Shown here: piece after piece, positions 1 to 6,786 of the stretch | Position numbering within the stretch: the stretch's first letter is position 1 | Layout of the letters: each line of letters opens with the position of its first letter | Assembly: GCA_031390425.1 (NCBI GenBank) | Contig: JANMTL010000150.1 | Location: 1-14,977, forward strand | Reading direction: 5' to 3' | DNA from: PBB1 sp031390425 | GTDB taxonomy: Bacteria > Pseudomonadota > Gammaproteobacteria > Burkholderiales > Burkholderiaceae_C | Length of the DNA stretch: 14,977 nt | Notes under the pieces: generated by a model | Told to the model about the DNA's origin: nothing | The model's database searches: none | The model's input: only the letters and a program-made list of their open reading frames with translations | Position numbers and translations under genes: made by a program

Positions 1-509
1 TTTTTCTCGGGGTCGTAGCGCATCTCGACCGTGCCCGAGGTCGGGAAATCTTTGCGGAACGGGTGGCCGATGAAGCCGTAGTCGGTGAGGATGCGGCGCA
101 GGTCGAGGTGACCTTCAAAGATGATGCCGTAGAGATCGAACGCTTCGCGCTCGAACCAGTTGGCCGCACTCCAGACCTCGTTCAGCGACGCGATCGACGG
201 CACGTCGTCATCGACACAAAACACCTTCAATCGCACGCGCCAGTTCAGGCTGACCGACAGCAAATGCGAGACCACGCAAAAGCGCAAGCCGTCCCACGGC
301 TCGTCGCGGTATTCGGAGTAATCGACACCGCACAGGTCGATCAGTTGCTCGAAGCGCAGGGCCGGGTCATCACGCAACGCCAGCGACGCTTCGAGGTAAT
401 CGGCAGCCGACACCGAGATGGTGATTTCGCCGCGCTGGACGACGAGCTTCTTCAGCCGAGCGGCGAGCACGGTCTCCAAGGCTTGGTGGAGTGTTTCGAG
501 ATGGGTCAT
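1..509 (-). CDS. nuoC: NADH-quinone oxidoreductase subunit C (partial, C-terminus cut by window edge)
   Basis: Subunit of the peripheral arm of respiratory complex I, which passes electrons from NADH to quinone. The minus-strand frame reads from ATG at 509 to the left edge without a stop (169 residues visible; the family usually has about 200, so roughly 30 are missing). It begins MTHLETLHQALETVLAARL and carries the 30-kDa subunit signature around residues 115-150: NWFEREAFDLYGIIFEGH, then LDLRRILTDYGF and GHPFRKDFP. The start lies 24 nt after the nuoB stop. No convincing ribosome binding site is seen and no alternative in-frame start exists in the gap, so translation may depend on coupling to nuoB. 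It is third in the nuoA-nuoB-nuoC series. Confidence 0.95.
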   Translation of the reverse strand, partial: MTHLETLHQALETVLAARLKKLVVQRGEITISVSAADYLEASLALRDDPALRFEQLIDLCGVDYSEYRDEPWDGLRFCVVSHLLSVSLNWRVRLKVFCVDDDVPSIASLNEVWSAANWFEREAFDLYGIIFEGHLDLRRILTDYGFIGHPFRKDFPTSGTVEMRYDPEK

Positions 510-533
510 GGGACGCGGTGAAAGTGACGTCGA

Positions 534-1010
534 TCAGCGCGCGATGGTGTTTTCGCGTCGAATCTTGGCCTGCAACTGCAAGATGCCATACAGCAGCGCT
601 TCGGCTGTCGGCGGACAGCCGGGCACGTACACATCGACCGGCACGATCCGGTCGCATCCGCGCACCACCGAGTAGCTGTAGTGGTAGTAGCCGCCGCCAT
701 TGGCGCACGAACCCATCGACAGCACCCAGCGCGGTTCAGCCATCTGGTCGTAGACCTTGCGCAACGCCGGCGCCATCTTGTTGCACAACGTACCGGCGAC
801 GATCATCAGATCGCTCTGCCGCGGGCTGGGGCGAAACAGCATGCCGAAGCGATCGATGTCATAGCGCGCCGCACCGGCGTGCATCATTTCCACCGCGCAG
901 CAGGCCAGGCCGAAAGTCATCGGCCACAGCGAGCCGGTCTTCGACCAGTTGATGACGGTGTCGAGGCTCGTCGTGACGAAGCCTTCCTTCAGTACGCCTT
1001 CAATGCCCAT
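534..1010 (-). CDS. nuoB: NADH-quinone oxidoreductase subunit B (N2 iron-sulfur cluster)
   Basis: Complex I subunit that holds the terminal 4Fe-4S cluster N2 next to the quinone site. The 158-residue protein shows all four cluster ligands in family context: the tandem C37-C38 (GLACCAVEMM), C102 (MGSCANGGGYY) and C132 (VPGCPPTAEALLYG). The ATG at 1010 (MGIEGVLKEGF) is preferred over an upstream TTG at 1022. It gives the family length, and a GAAGG Shine-Dalgarno sits 6 nt before it, overlapping that TTG. It follows nuoA after a 75-nt gap containing two compact hairpins and precedes nuoC by 24 nt. Sequence identity to the family is very high, so the call is secure. Confidence 0.97.
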   Translation of the reverse strand: MGIEGVLKEGFVTTSLDTVINWSKTGSLWPMTFGLACCAVEMMHAGAARYDIDRFGMLFRPSPRQSDLMIVAGTLCNKMAPALRKVYDQMAEPRWVLSMGSCANGGGYYHYSYSVVRGCDRIVPVDVYVPGCPPTAEALLYGILQLQAKIRRENTIAR

Positions 1011-1038
1011 ACAAACCTTCAATTGACGAACCGGCGCA

Positions 1039-1072
1039 ATCCCCTCGGGGGATCAGTCGGCGTACGCGCCGG
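1039..1072 (-). repeat. Two adjacent hairpins in the nuoA-nuoB gap
   Basis: Two inverted repeats sit side by side between nuoA and nuoB. ATCCCC at 1039-1044 pairs perfectly with GGGGAT at 1048-1053 around a 3-nt loop. CGGCG at 1058-1062 pairs with CGCCG at 1067-1071 around TACG, with a possible wobble pair outside it. Neither is followed by a run of T in the direction of transcription, so they are unlikely to be terminators. They may protect or process the nuo message between cistrons, which is inference. Confidence 0.5.
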
Positions 1073-1085
1073 ACGAGGGGCTCCA

Positions 1086-1445
1086 TCATTCCCAATCGAG
1101 CGCCCCTTTTTTCCACTCGTAAGCGAAGCCCACCACCAGAATGCCGAGGAACATCATCATCGCCCAGAAGCCCGGTGCACCGATTTCGCGCAGCGACACC
1201 GCCCACGGGAAAAGGAAGGCTATTTCGAGGTCGAACAGGATGAACAGGATCGCCACCAAGTAGTAACGCACGTCGAACTTCATGCGCGCGTCTTCGAAGG
1301 CTTCGAAGCCACATTCGTACGGAGAATTCTTGGCGGCATCGGGACGGTGCGGACCGAGCACGAAACCAATCACCTGGGGCAACACCCCGACCATGACACC
1401 CACCAGGATGAACAGGATGACCGGCAGGTAGGGTTGAAGGTCCAT
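1086..1445 (-). CDS. nuoA: NADH-quinone oxidoreductase subunit A
   Basis: Small membrane subunit of complex I at the junction of the peripheral and membrane arms. The 119-residue protein has three predicted membrane helices, at about 8-30, 60-82 and 92-110. Between helices 1 and 2 is the conserved loop NSPYECGFE (Cys45), which belongs to the mobile region near the quinone cavity. Helix 2 carries the acidic FDLEIAFLFPW motif. The length equals the family norm (about 119-120). The start at 1445 has only a weak purine-rich site (GAAAAG) before it. It is the first nuo gene and lies 76 nt after the tRNA-Leu gene on the same strand. A tandem 14-nt repeat sits in that leader. Confidence 0.96.
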   Translation of the reverse strand: MDLQPYLPVILFILVGVMVGVLPQVIGFVLGPHRPDAAKNSPYECGFEAFEDARMKFDVRYYLVAILFILFDLEIAFLFPWAVSLREIGAPGFWAMMMFLGILVVGFAYEWKKGALDWE

Positions 1446-1483
1446 GATGCTTTTCAGAGCCTTTCGGGTCGCTCAACTGGGCG

Positions 1484-1511
1484 GCTTTCTACCGCTCGCT
1501 TTCTACTGCTC
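1484..1511 (-). repeat. Tandem 14-nt direct repeat in the nuoA leader
   Basis: On the minus strand GAGCAGTAGAAAGC (1511-1498) is followed immediately by GAGCGGTAGAAAGC (1497-1484), 13 of 14 bases identical. It lies between the end of tRNA-Leu and the start of nuoA. It could be a short slippage duplication or a protein or RNA site. No function can be read from it. Confidence 0.55.
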
Positions 1512-1521
1512 GAATACCACT

Positions 1522-1606
1522 TGGTGCCGACGGCGAGACTCGAACTCGCACAGCTTTCGCCACTACCCCCTCAAGATAGCGTGTCTACCAATTTCACCAC
1601 GTCGGC
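1522..1606 (-). tRNA. tRNA-Leu (anticodon GAG)
   Basis: An 85-nt class II tRNA gene that ends with an encoded CCA (1524-1522). The acceptor arm is a perfect 7-bp pair, GCCGACG (from 1606) with CGTCGGC. The D-loop segment GTGGTGAAATTGGTAGACAC is typical of tRNA-Leu. The anticodon stem CTATC/GGTAG (one wobble) encloses a 7-nt loop with GAG at 1572-1570. The T arm contains GTTCGAGTC, and a long variable arm is present, as expected for leucine. The tRNA decodes CUC and CUU codons. It sits between secG and nuoA on the same strand. Confidence 0.97.
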
Positions 1607-1671
1607 CCGGTGTTCAGTCGGCTGCAAATCATCGAATCGGCGAGGGCTATTTCGATGAATAACAGCCTCAA

Positions 1672-1677
1672 ATTCTA
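1672..1677 (-). promoter_or_regulatory. Possible -10 element for tRNA-Leu / nuo transcription
   Basis: On the minus strand TAGAAT (1677-1672) lies about 65 nt before the mature tRNA 5' end, in an AT-richer patch of otherwise GC-rich DNA. It fits 5 of 6 bases of the sigma-70 -10 consensus. No good -35 hexamer is seen at 16-18 nt, so the call is tentative. Confidence 0.35.
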
Positions 1678-1702
1678 ACCTCAAAGCAGGCTCGTAAGAG
1701 GC

Positions 1703-1717
1703 TTGCGCACGGCGCAA
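1703..1717 (-). repeat. Short hairpin after secG
   Basis: TTGCGC (1703-1708) and GCGCAA (1712-1717) form a perfect 6-bp stem with a 3-nt loop, 29 nt past the secG stop. No T-run follows on the minus strand, so it is not a standard intrinsic terminator. Read-through from secG into the tRNA and nuo genes remains possible. Confidence 0.4.
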
Positions 1718-1745
1718 TCGCAGCACTCGAACGATCGGCGAAGTG

Positions 1746-2186
1746 TCACTTCGTGGGTATCGCTGCAGCGCCGGAAGCCGGGGTTGCGGGGGCAGCGACG
1801 CTGTTCGATGTCGAGCCGGCCGCAGACGACGGAGCAGCACCTGCCGCACCCGGAATCTGGGTGGCACCGGCCGCGCCGCTGGCACCTGCCGCAGGCGTCG
1901 AGATCGCAGGGCGATCGAGGATGCTGTCCGACGGCGCAGCGCGCGAGCGGTCGTTGGCCATGTACGCCAGGAACAACGTGCACGCAAAGAACACGGCGGC
2001 ACACACCGCAGTGGAACGCGACAGGAAGTTGGCGCTGCCGGTCGCCCCGAACAGGCTGCCGGATGCACCGCTTCCAAACGAGGCGCCCATGTCGGCCCCT
2101 TTGCCGTGCTGCACCAGCACCAGACCGATCATCACCAGCGCCGTCAGGATCTGGACCACCACCACCAAATTCAATATCAGATTCAT
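1746..2186 (-). CDS. secG: Preprotein translocase subunit SecG
   Basis: Membrane subunit of the SecYEG protein-export channel. The 146-residue protein has two membrane helices (about 3-25 and 57-76). They are joined by the family loop QHGKGADMGASFG followed by a Gly/Ser stretch and NFLSRST. After about residue 80 comes a long low-complexity tail of Ala, Gly, Pro, Ser and Thr, which makes it longer than the roughly 110-residue enterobacterial SecG. The ATG at 2186 is chosen because the protein then starts directly with helix 1. It also overlaps the tpiA stop by 4 nt (ATGA), which points to translational coupling. A purine-rich site, GGAAAG, lies upstream. Order tpiA-secG-tRNA-Leu-nuo supports the call. 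Confidence 0.95.
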   Translation of the reverse strand: MNLILNLVVVVQILTALVMIGLVLVQHGKGADMGASFGSGASGSLFGATGSANFLSRSTAVCAAVFFACTLFLAYMANDRSRAAPSDSILDRPAISTPAAGASGAAGATQIPGAAGAAPSSAAGSTSNSVAAPATPASGAAAIPTK

Positions 2187-2986
2187 GTTCTCGACTTTCC
2201 AGAAAGCTCGGGCGCAGCCACAGCGGCCGCGCGACAAATGGCAGAAAACTCAGTTGCTTTGAGAGAAGCCCCACCGACCAGACTCCCGTCGATGTCGGGC
2301 TGCGCGAACAACGCAGCGGCGTTCGCCGCCGTGACGCTGCCGCCGTACAACAAGCGCATGTCACCGGCTTGCGTACTGGCAGCAGCCAGTTGCGCACGCA
2401 ACACCGAATGCACGGCCTGCGCCTGCTCGGGTGTGGCGGTCAAACCGGTGCCGATGGCCCAGATCGGCTCGTACGCCACGACGATCTGCGACACGCAGTG
2501 GCCGAGCGTGTGGATGACCGCCGACAACTGACGCTTGACGACCGCCTCGGTGTGCATCGCCTCACGTTCGTCTAGGGTTTCGCCAACACACACGATCGGT
2601 GTCAAGTGATGAGCCAGCGCCGTCTTGGCCTTGTCGGCGACCCGCTGATCCGACTCGGCGTGATGCGCCCGGCGTTCAGAGTGTCCGACGATCACATGGC
2701 GGCATCCAAACTCGGCCAGCATCACCGCCGCCACCTCACCGGTGTGCGCGCCGGGCTCCAAATGAGAGCAGTCTTGCGCGCCCCAGGCGATGCCGCTGCC
2801 TTGCAGCGACAGGATCACATCGGCGAGGTACGGGAACGGGCAGCACACGCTGATCTCGGCATCGAAAGGCCCGGCCGACCGCAGCGTGGACAACAGCTCG
2901 GCGTTCGATGCGCGCGTGCCGTTCATCTTCCAGTTGCCGACGACCAGCGGACGTCGGCCTGCGTTCGGCTTCGAAGCGGTCACCAT
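2183..2986 (-). CDS. tpiA: Triosephosphate isomerase
   Basis: Cytosolic glycolytic and gluconeogenic enzyme that interconverts dihydroxyacetone phosphate and glyceraldehyde 3-phosphate. The 267-residue protein keeps all catalytic groups: N18 and K20 (VVGNWKMNG), H102 in HVIVGHSERR, and E172 in AYEPIWAIGTG. The phosphate-gripping LLYGGSV lies near residue 225. The N-terminus is about 10 residues longer than usual. The ATG at 2986 is favoured because it overlaps the end of the upstream oxidoreductase by 7 nt (ATGGTGA) and the core fold begins soon after. Longer in-frame starts would run far into the upstream gene. It is coupled at its 3' end to secG. Confidence 0.97.
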   Translation of the reverse strand: MVTASKPNAGRRPLVVGNWKMNGTRASNAELLSTLRSAGPFDAEISVCCPFPYLADVILSLQGSGIAWGAQDCSHLEPGAHTGEVAAVMLAEFGCRHVIVGHSERRAHHAESDQRVADKAKTALAHHLTPIVCVGETLDEREAMHTEAVVKRQLSAVIHTLGHCVSQIVVAYEPIWAIGTGLTATPEQAQAVHSVLRAQLAAASTQAGDMRLLYGGSVTAANAAALFAQPDIDGSLVGGASLKATEFSAICRAAAVAAPELSGKSRT

Positions 2987-3966
2987 GACAGCACCAACTT
3001 TCCGATGTGCTGGTTCGACTCCATCAACGTGTGCGCCTCGGCGGCCTGCGCGGCCGGGAAGACCTTGAAGACCACGGGTTCGACGAGTTTCGACTCGATC
3101 CATGGCCACACGGTGGTGCGCAACTCGCGCGCGATCGCCGACTTGAACTCGACCGAGCGGGCGCGCAGGGTCGATCCGGTGATCGTCAGCCGCCGTGTCA
3201 GCAATTTGCCGGCATCGAACTGCGCCGCCGTGCCGCCCTGCACCGCGATGATCGCGAGGCGGCCGTCTTCGGCAAGGCAGCTCACCTCGCGCGCCACGTA
3301 GTCGCCAGCCACCATGTCGAGGATGACGTCAGCGCCGCGGCCTGCGGTCAATCGCTTCACGGATTCGACGAAATCTTCGGTGCGGTAAGGGATGGCGTGG
3401 TGCGCACCGAGCGCCAGACAAGCGGCGGCTTTTTCATCCGAACCCACCGTGACCAGCACGGTGGCACCGCCCGCGCGAGCCAGCTGGATCGCGGTCACGC
3501 CGATGCCGCTGCTGCCGCCCTGGATCAACAGCGTTTCCCCGGTCTTCAAACCAGCGCGTGTGAACAGGTTCGACCAAACGGTGAAACAGGTTTCGGGCAG
3601 GCTGGCCGCTTCGATGTCGGTCAGCCCTGCAGGCACCGGCAAGCACTGGCCGACCGGGGCGACACACAGCTCGGCATAGCCGCCGCCGGAGACCAGCGCA
3701 CACACGCGATCGCCGATGCGCAGCCCGGCCGCCTGCATGGCCTCGGGATCACCCGACAGAATCGAGCCGGCGACTTCGAGCCCCGGCAGATCCGACGCGC
3801 CGACTGGCGGTGGATAGACGCCTTTGCGCTGCAATACATCCGGGCGGTTGATCCCGGACGCAGCGACCGCGACCAGCACCTCGCCCACGCCCGCAACGGG
3901 CGCCGGACGCTCCGTCAGGCGCAGCACCTCGGGCGGCCCGAATGCGCTGATTTCAATGGCTTTCAT
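2980..3966 (-). CDS. NAD(P)H-quinone oxidoreductase, PIG3-type, zinc-independent MDR family
   Basis: A 328-residue medium-chain dehydrogenase/reductase. The N-terminal GroES-like part (about 1-125) begins MKAIEISAFGPPEVLRL and contains SGINRPDVLQRKG and PGLEVAG, typical of quinone oxidoreductase and PIG3 relatives. The Rossmann part holds the nucleotide-binding GGSSGIG at 150-156. The cysteine-rich structural zinc loop of alcohol dehydrogenases is absent, which agrees with a zinc-independent NADPH-dependent quinone reductase. The exact substrate cannot be read from sequence. It starts 79 nt after pnp, and its stop overlaps the tpiA start, so it is probably co-transcribed with tpiA and secG. 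Confidence 0.88.
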   Translation of the reverse strand: MKAIEISAFGPPEVLRLTERPAPVAGVGEVLVAVAASGINRPDVLQRKGVYPPPVGASDLPGLEVAGSILSGDPEAMQAAGLRIGDRVCALVSGGGYAELCVAPVGQCLPVPAGLTDIEAASLPETCFTVWSNLFTRAGLKTGETLLIQGGSSGIGVTAIQLARAGGATVLVTVGSDEKAAACLALGAHHAIPYRTEDFVESVKRLTAGRGADVILDMVAGDYVAREVSCLAEDGRLAIIAVQGGTAAQFDAGKLLTRRLTITGSTLRARSVEFKSAIARELRTTVWPWIESKLVEPVVFKVFPAAQAAEAHTLMESNQHIGKLVLSW

Positions 3967-3999
3967 CGTGCTGAAGAGGCGGTGTCCGCTCGCAACTCG

Positions 4000-4013
4000 G
4001 GCCCACGGGGGCC
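4000..4013 (-). repeat. GC-rich hairpin between pnp and the quinone oxidoreductase
   Basis: GGCCC (4000-4004) pairs with GGGCC (4009-4013) around a 4-nt loop in the 79-nt gap after pnp. No T-run follows on the minus strand, so it is more likely a message-stabilising or neutral structure than a terminator. Confidence 0.3.
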
Positions 4014-4045
4014 GGAGGCGGCGGTGAACGCTCAGTACGCTCGAA

Positions 4046-6175
4046 TCATTCCTGACCGCCGGGCGCCGGCATCGGCTGCTGATCGCGATCGATCAGCGCT
4101 TTCATCGACAGCTTGACGCGGCCCTTCTCGTCGGTCTCCAGCACCTTGACCTTGACGATCTGGCCTTCCTTCAAAAAGTCGGTGACCTTCTCGACACGCT
4201 GGTGCGCGATCTGGCTGATGTGCAGCAGGCCGTCCTTGCCGGGCAGCAGGTTGACCAAAGCACCGAAGTCCAGAATCTTGACGATCGGGCCTTCGTAAAT
4301 CTTGCCGATCTCGACCTCGGCGGTGATTTCCTCGATGCGCTTCTTCGCGTGCGCGGCCTTGTCGGCGTCGGTCGACGCGATGGTGATCGTGCCGTCTTCG
4401 CCGATGTCGATCGTGGTGCCGGTTTCTTCAGTCAGCGCCCGGATGGTCGCGCCGCCCTTGCCGATGATGTCGCGAATTTTTTCCGGGTTGAGCTTCATCG
4501 TGTACAGGCGCGGCGCGAACTGCGAGACCTCGGCCTTGGCGCCGCCCACAGCTTCCTGCATCTTGGCCAGGATGTGCAGGCGCGCTTCCTTGGCCTGCGC
4601 CAAGGCGACCTGCATGATTTCCTTGGTGATGCCCTGGATCTTGATGTCCATCTGCAACGCGGTCACGCCAGCCGTGGTGCCCGCGACCTTGAAGTCCATG
4701 TCACCCAAGTGATCTTCGTCGCCCAGGATGTCGGTCAGCACGGCGAAACGATTGCCGTCCTTGATCAGGCCCATCGCAATGCCCGCCACGTGAGCCTTCA
4801 GCGGCACGCCCGCGTCCATCAGCGCGAGGCAGCCGCCGCACACCGAGGCCATCGAGGACGAACCGTTCGACTCGGTGATCTCGGAGACCACCCGCATCGA
4901 ATACGGGAAGTCGCCGCGGTCCGGCAGCACCGCCACCAGCGCGCGCTTGGCCAGCCGCCCGTGGCCGATCTCGCGGCGCTTGGGCGTACCGACGCGACCG
5001 GTCTCGCCAGTGGCGAACGGCGGCATGTTGTAGTGCAGCATGAAGTGCTCGCTGTACTCGCCGGCCAGCGCATCGATCTTTTGCGAATCGCGGTCGGTGC
5101 CGAGCGTGGCAGCCACCAGCGCCTGCGTCTCACCACGCGTGAACAGCGACGAGCCGTGGACGCGCGGCAGCACGCCGTTGCGGATTTCGATGGCGCGCAC
5201 GGTGCGCGTGTCGCGGCCGTCGATGCGCGGCTCGCCCGACAAAATCTGGCTGCGCACGATCTTGGCTTCGATGTCGAACAGCACGTTCTCGACCTTGACT
5301 TTGTCGACTGCTGCACCGTCCGCCGCCAGAGCAGCCAAGGTCTTGGCCGTCACATCGCGCGTCGCATGCGTGCGCGCTTGCTTCGAGCGGATCTGATACG
5401 CCGCGCGCATCGGGTCGTCGGCCAGCGCGCCGACCTTGGCGATGAACGCCTCGTCCTTAGCCGGGGCCGTCCAGTCCCAGGCCGGTTTGCCCGCGTCGCG
5501 CACCAGTTCATTGATCGCGGCGATCGCCACCTTGCACTGGTCGTGACCGTAAACGATGCCGCCGAGCATGATTTCTTCGCTCAGTTGCTTGGCTTCCGAC
5601 TCGACCATCAGCACGGCTGCCTCGGTACCGGCGACGACCAGGTCCATGGCTGACGCCAGCAGTTGGGTCTTGCCCGGGTTCAACACGTATTCGCCGTTGA
5701 CATAGCCGACGCGCGCCGCGCCGATCGGGCCGTCGAACGGGATGCCGGAGATCGCCAGCGCAGCGCTGGAGCCGATCAACGCGGCGATGTCGGCCGAGAC
5801 TTCAGGGTTCAGCGACATCACATGGACGACGACCTGCACCTCGTTGTAGAAGCCTTCGGGAAACAGCGGGCGCAGCGGACGGTCGATCAGCCGTGAGGTC
5901 AGCGTTTCAAGTTCGCTCGGGCGGCCTTCGCGCTTGAAGAAGCTGCCCGGGATTTTGCCGGCGGCGTAGGTCTTCTCGAGATAGTCCACCGTCAGCGGGA
6001 AAAAATCTTGTCCTGGCTTGGCATTCTTGGCACCGACCACGGTCGCCAATACCACGGTATCTTCGATGTTGACCAGCACCGCGCCGCCGGCCTGGCGGGC
6101 GATTTCGCCGGTTTCCAGCACCACGGTGTGCTGACCCCATTGGAAGGTCTTGCTGACTTTGTTGAACATGCTCAT
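4046..6175 (-). CDS. pnp: Polyribonucleotide nucleotidyltransferase (PNPase)
   Basis: 3'-to-5' phosphorolytic exoribonuclease, a trimer and core partner of the RNA degradosome. The 709 residues match the family length and show the full domain order. There is a first RNase PH core (about 10-145, with LIDRPLRPLFP), a helical linker, and a second RNase PH core (about 320-545, with GSSSMASVCGG and the metal-binding GDEDHLGDMDFKVAGT). A KH domain (about 555-615) carries the GxxG loop IIGKGG, and an S1 domain (about 625-692) runs from GKIYEGPIVKI to GRVKLSMKAL. The ATG at 6175 has GGAG 6 nt upstream; a second ATG two codons later fits less well. It follows rpsO after a 201-nt structured leader, the usual arrangement in which PNPase controls its own message. 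Confidence 0.98.
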   Translation of the reverse strand: MSMFNKVSKTFQWGQHTVVLETGEIARQAGGAVLVNIEDTVVLATVVGAKNAKPGQDFFPLTVDYLEKTYAAGKIPGSFFKREGRPSELETLTSRLIDRPLRPLFPEGFYNEVQVVVHVMSLNPEVSADIAALIGSSAALAISGIPFDGPIGAARVGYVNGEYVLNPGKTQLLASAMDLVVAGTEAAVLMVESEAKQLSEEIMLGGIVYGHDQCKVAIAAINELVRDAGKPAWDWTAPAKDEAFIAKVGALADDPMRAAYQIRSKQARTHATRDVTAKTLAALAADGAAVDKVKVENVLFDIEAKIVRSQILSGEPRIDGRDTRTVRAIEIRNGVLPRVHGSSLFTRGETQALVAATLGTDRDSQKIDALAGEYSEHFMLHYNMPPFATGETGRVGTPKRREIGHGRLAKRALVAVLPDRGDFPYSMRVVSEITESNGSSSMASVCGGCLALMDAGVPLKAHVAGIAMGLIKDGNRFAVLTDILGDEDHLGDMDFKVAGTTAGVTALQMDIKIQGITKEIMQVALAQAKEARLHILAKMQEAVGGAKAEVSQFAPRLYTMKLNPEKIRDIIGKGGATIRALTEETGTTIDIGEDGTITIASTDADKAAHAKKRIEEITAEVEIGKIYEGPIVKILDFGALVNLLPGKDGLLHISQIAHQRVEKVTDFLKEGQIVKVKVLETDEKGRVKLSMKALIDRDQQPMPAPGGQE

Positions 6176-6232
6176 GTGTGTCTCCGGTTGAGATCAGCGC
6201 CTTGCGGGTGGCGGCTTCGAACCCAGAGCTTG

Positions 6233-6288
6233 GGCATCCTGGCGCGATGCCATTCCAGCGGCGTTCACTTGCAAACGCCCTTGGAATG
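6233..6288 (-). promoter_or_regulatory. Structured pnp leader: two abutting stem-loops (candidate RNase III/PNPase autoregulation site)
   Basis: In the direction of transcription a long stem-loop comes first. Bases 6282-6288 pair with 6251-6257 (7 bp, CATTCCA/TGGAATG) and, after a 2-by-2 mismatch, 6274-6279 pair with 6260-6265 (6 bp) around an 8-nt loop. A second stem abuts it: 6246-6251 pairs with 6233-6238 (GGCATC/GATGCC) around a 7-nt loop. In enterobacteria the pnp leader carries such a double stem, cut by RNase III so that PNPase can destabilise its own message. The match here is in position and shape; cleavage is inferred. Confidence 0.5.
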
Positions 6289-6325
6289 ACACATCGTCAT
6301 CGTTGGGTGCCCGGCTCAAAACGAC

Positions 6326-6360
6326 AAGAGCCTGTGCTGGAAAATCCCAGACAGGCTCTT
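6326..6360 (-). terminator. Terminator-like hairpin after rpsO
   Basis: AAGAGCCTGT (6326-6335) and ACAGGCTCTT (6351-6360) form a perfect 10-bp stem. Inside it CTGG (6337-6340) pairs with CCAG (6347-6350) around a 6-nt loop. It begins 16 nt past the rpsO stop. On the minus strand it is followed by GTCGTTTT, a weak T-tract, so it probably terminates only part of transcription and lets some through to pnp. It may also protect the rpsO 3' end. Confidence 0.6.
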
Positions 6361-6376
6361 TGCTTGGCTTCACAAC

Positions 6377-6646
6377 TTACTTGCGCAGACCCAGCTTCTG
6401 GATCAGTGCGGTGTAACGGTCGGCGTCACGGTCTTTCAAATAGGCCAACAGGCTCTTACGGGTGTTGACCATCTTCAGCAACCCACGGCGACCGTGGTGG
6501 TCTTTCAGGTGCGTCTTGAAGTGCGGCGTCAACTCGTTGATGCGTGCGGTCAACAAGGCCACCTGGACTTCGGGAGACCCGGTGTCGTTGGCGCTGCGCG
6601 CATTGGATTTGACGATTACTGCCTTTTCGGCAACGGTGGCGGTCAT
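6377..6646 (-). CDS. rpsO: 30S ribosomal protein S15
   Basis: Primary binder of the central domain of 16S rRNA, needed early in 30S assembly. The 89-residue protein has the family length and the hallmarks NDTGSPEVQVALLTARINEL at about 20-39 and DHHGRRGLLKMVNTRKSLLAYL at about 49-70. The start ATG at 6646 has AAGGA 6-7 nt upstream. It is preceded by its own likely promoter and followed by a hairpin and pnp, the widely conserved rpsO-pnp pair. S15 often represses its own translation through leader RNA. A roughly 120-nt leader is available here, but no specific S15 site could be identified. Confidence 0.98.
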   Translation of the reverse strand: MTATVAEKAVIVKSNARSANDTGSPEVQVALLTARINELTPHFKTHLKDHHGRRGLLKMVNTRKSLLAYLKDRDADRYTALIQKLGLRK

Positions 6647-6771
6647 GCTGTTTCCTTGGAATGAAACCGACGATTCACATGGAATGCGGGCTTCACGTTG
6701 TGACTTGCGGTCGCGGGTGAAACTACCTGCGCCGTGCGAACACCGCGAACATCTTCATCCGCAGCCGTTCG

Positions 6772-6777
6772 ATTATA
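6772..6777 (-). promoter_or_regulatory. Predicted rpsO promoter (-10 TATAAT)
   Basis: A perfect TATAAT (minus strand 6777-6772) lies just after the tsaD stop and about 126 nt before the rpsO start. No good -35 hexamer is seen at 17 nt, as is common in GC-rich genomes. Transcription would start near 6765, giving an rpsO leader of about 119 nt. Confidence 0.55.
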
Positions 6778-6786
6778 TCCCGCTCA

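Noticed and set aside
681..1658. Plus-strand frame of 325 codons across nuoB, nuoA and tRNA-Leu
   Set aside because: Antisense to conserved nuo genes and a tRNA; no recognisable domain.
4202..5653. Plus-strand frame of 483 codons
   Set aside because: Antisense to pnp, which is intact and fully recognisable; no motif in the shadow.
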